A stretch of DNA of 64,000 bases from Pseudomonas viridiflava. Lineage in GTDB: Bacteria; Pseudomonadota; Gammaproteobacteria; Pseudomonadales; Pseudomonadaceae. The stretch spans positions 62,001 through 126,000 of the forward strand of contig NZ_UTBZ01000134.1 in NCBI RefSeq assembly GCF_900580865.1, written 5' to 3'. The notes under the pieces are model-generated. The model saw only the letters and a list, made by a program, of their open reading frames with translations, was not told the DNA's origin and ran no database searches. Positions 63,392-64,000 of this stretch are shown here, piece by piece. The translations under genes were made by a program, and so were the position numbers. Each line of letters opens with the position of its first letter. Position 1 is the stretch's first letter.

Positions 63392-63753
63392 TGCCTGACA
63401 GGTCACGCTCGCAAAGCGGCAAGGATGCCGAGCGCCAGGCGCTCGAGCATCTGCAACAACAAGGTCTGCGCCTGCTGGCGCAGAACTGGTTATGCAAACG
63501 CGGCGAGCTTGATCTGGTCATGCTTGATGGCGATACAGTAGTATTCGTTGAAGTTCGCTACAGAAAAAACACTCAATGGGGTGGCGCGCTCGCTAGCATC
63601 GATGGGCGCAAGCAGCAGAAACTGATTTTCGCTGCGCAGTATTTTCTTCAGCGCGAGTCGCGCTGGGCCAATTCCCCTTGCCGCTTCGACGTGGTGGCCA
63701 TCGACAGCCATCCGGATCAGCTGAACTGGTTGCAGAATGCTTTCGACAGTTGA
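63391..63753 (+). CDS. yraN: YraN/UPF0102 family protein
   Basis: This 120-residue protein has an endonuclease-like fold: AERQALEHLQQQGL, NWLCKRGELDLVMLDGDTVVFVEVRYRK (GELDLV...FVEV is the PD-(D/E)XK-like core) and FDVVAIDS near the end. Activity is unproven in the family. ATG 63391 overlaps the lpoA stop. Confidence 0.92.
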   Translation: MPDRSRSQSGKDAERQALEHLQQQGLRLLAQNWLCKRGELDLVMLDGDTVVFVEVRYRKNTQWGGALASIDGRKQQKLIFAAQYFLQRESRWANSPCRFDVVAIDSHPDQLNWLQNAFDS

Positions 63754-63857
63754 TCGTCTGCGTTGCGACCCGGACAATCCCACCGACAAATTTTGCTCTT
63801 TGCTTTGCGGGCTGCACATTCATGTGCCGGACAGCCGCGCTACTTAAGGTCACACAG

Positions 63858-64000
63858 ATGGACATGCAATCCCGAATTCGCCAGCTTTTCCAGGCCAGTA
63901 TCGACACCAAGCAACAGGCGATGGACGTACTTGCACCGCACATCGAGCAAGCCAGCCAGATCATGGTCAACGCCCTGCTCAACGAAGGCAAAATGCTTTC
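63858..64000 (+). CDS. SIS-domain phosphoheptose isomerase-like protein (partial, 3' end beyond window)
   Basis: The first 47 codons (MDMQSRIRQLFQASIDTKQQ and onward) match GmhA/DiaA-type SIS proteins, which follow yraN in pseudomonads. TAAGGT precedes the ATG. The protein may be a sedoheptulose-7-phosphate isomerase or a DiaA-like DnaA regulator; the SIS core lies outside the window, so this cannot be settled here. Confidence 0.85.
   Translation, partial: MDMQSRIRQLFQASIDTKQQAMDVLAPHIEQASQIMVNALLNEGKML

Overview
The window is chromosomal DNA of a Pseudomonas species, most probably of the P. fluorescens group. Three things show this: high-GC coding sequence, many copies of the pseudomonad REP element (a GCGAGC(A/C)(A/T)GCTCGC core next to CTCCCACA), and a division/cell-wall block in the order known from P. 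aeruginosa (lpxC-ftsZ-ftsA-ftsQ-ddlB-murC-murG-ftsW-murD-mraY-murF-murE-ftsI-ftsL-rsmH-mraZ, then rnpB, rsmI, lpoA, yraN and a gmhA/diaA-like gene). I saw no rRNA, tRNA, CRISPR array, complete insertion sequence or prophage.

Layout. 1-2270 is AT-rich foreign DNA encoding a Hachiman anti-phage system: hamA is complete, and the hamB helicase runs off the left edge. 2270-5250 holds a gene-free remnant, a PH-domain protein, a secreted hypothetical protein and two related membrane proteins. 5300-11750 carries a PhoD-like phosphatase, an acetylornithine-type aminotransferase divergent from a LysR regulator, a GNAT enzyme, a hypothetical protein and a RidA-family protein. 12105-13274 is a lone AAA+ ATPase with a palindromic promoter. 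13340-18176 is the cytochrome bo3 oxidase operon cyoABCDE, followed by dsbB, a SnoaL-like protein, and flavohemoglobin (hmp) divergent from its NorR-type sigma-54 activator. 23500-31600 is mixed: cheV, an Aer-like chemoreceptor, a GNAT enzyme, a YkgJ protein, small secreted proteins, a wHTH-nucleotidyltransferase/HEPN pair, and a DUF6124 gene behind a long structured leader. 31613-37912 is an RND efflux adaptor-permease pair with its own two-component system. Then follow an OprD-type porin, a diguanylate cyclase, and the dcw cluster transcribed leftward from a classical promoter at about 59770.

How the genes work together. cyoABCDE makes a quinol oxidase with its heme O synthase, and dsbB feeds electrons from disulfide formation into the quinone pool. 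Hmp and its regulator detoxify nitric oxide; three GTC-N5-GAC operators lie between them. The dcw cluster couples peptidoglycan precursor synthesis to the divisome, with mraZ reading three 10-bp-spaced boxes at its own promoter. LpoA activates a peptidoglycan synthase.

The most interesting observations are regulatory and accessory. The leader of the DUF6124 gene contains a 15-bp helix with strand-specific G-U pairs, a UUCG tetraloop hairpin, and a segment that can pair either with an upstream element or with the Shine-Dalgarno region. The wHTH-nucleotidyltransferase/HEPN pair has paired TCCC-N5-GGGA palindromes across its promoter. The AAA+ ATPase has a 26-bp palindrome across its promoter. 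A family of composite hairpin repeats occurs in four places, and some copies carry an interchangeable 20-bp loop.
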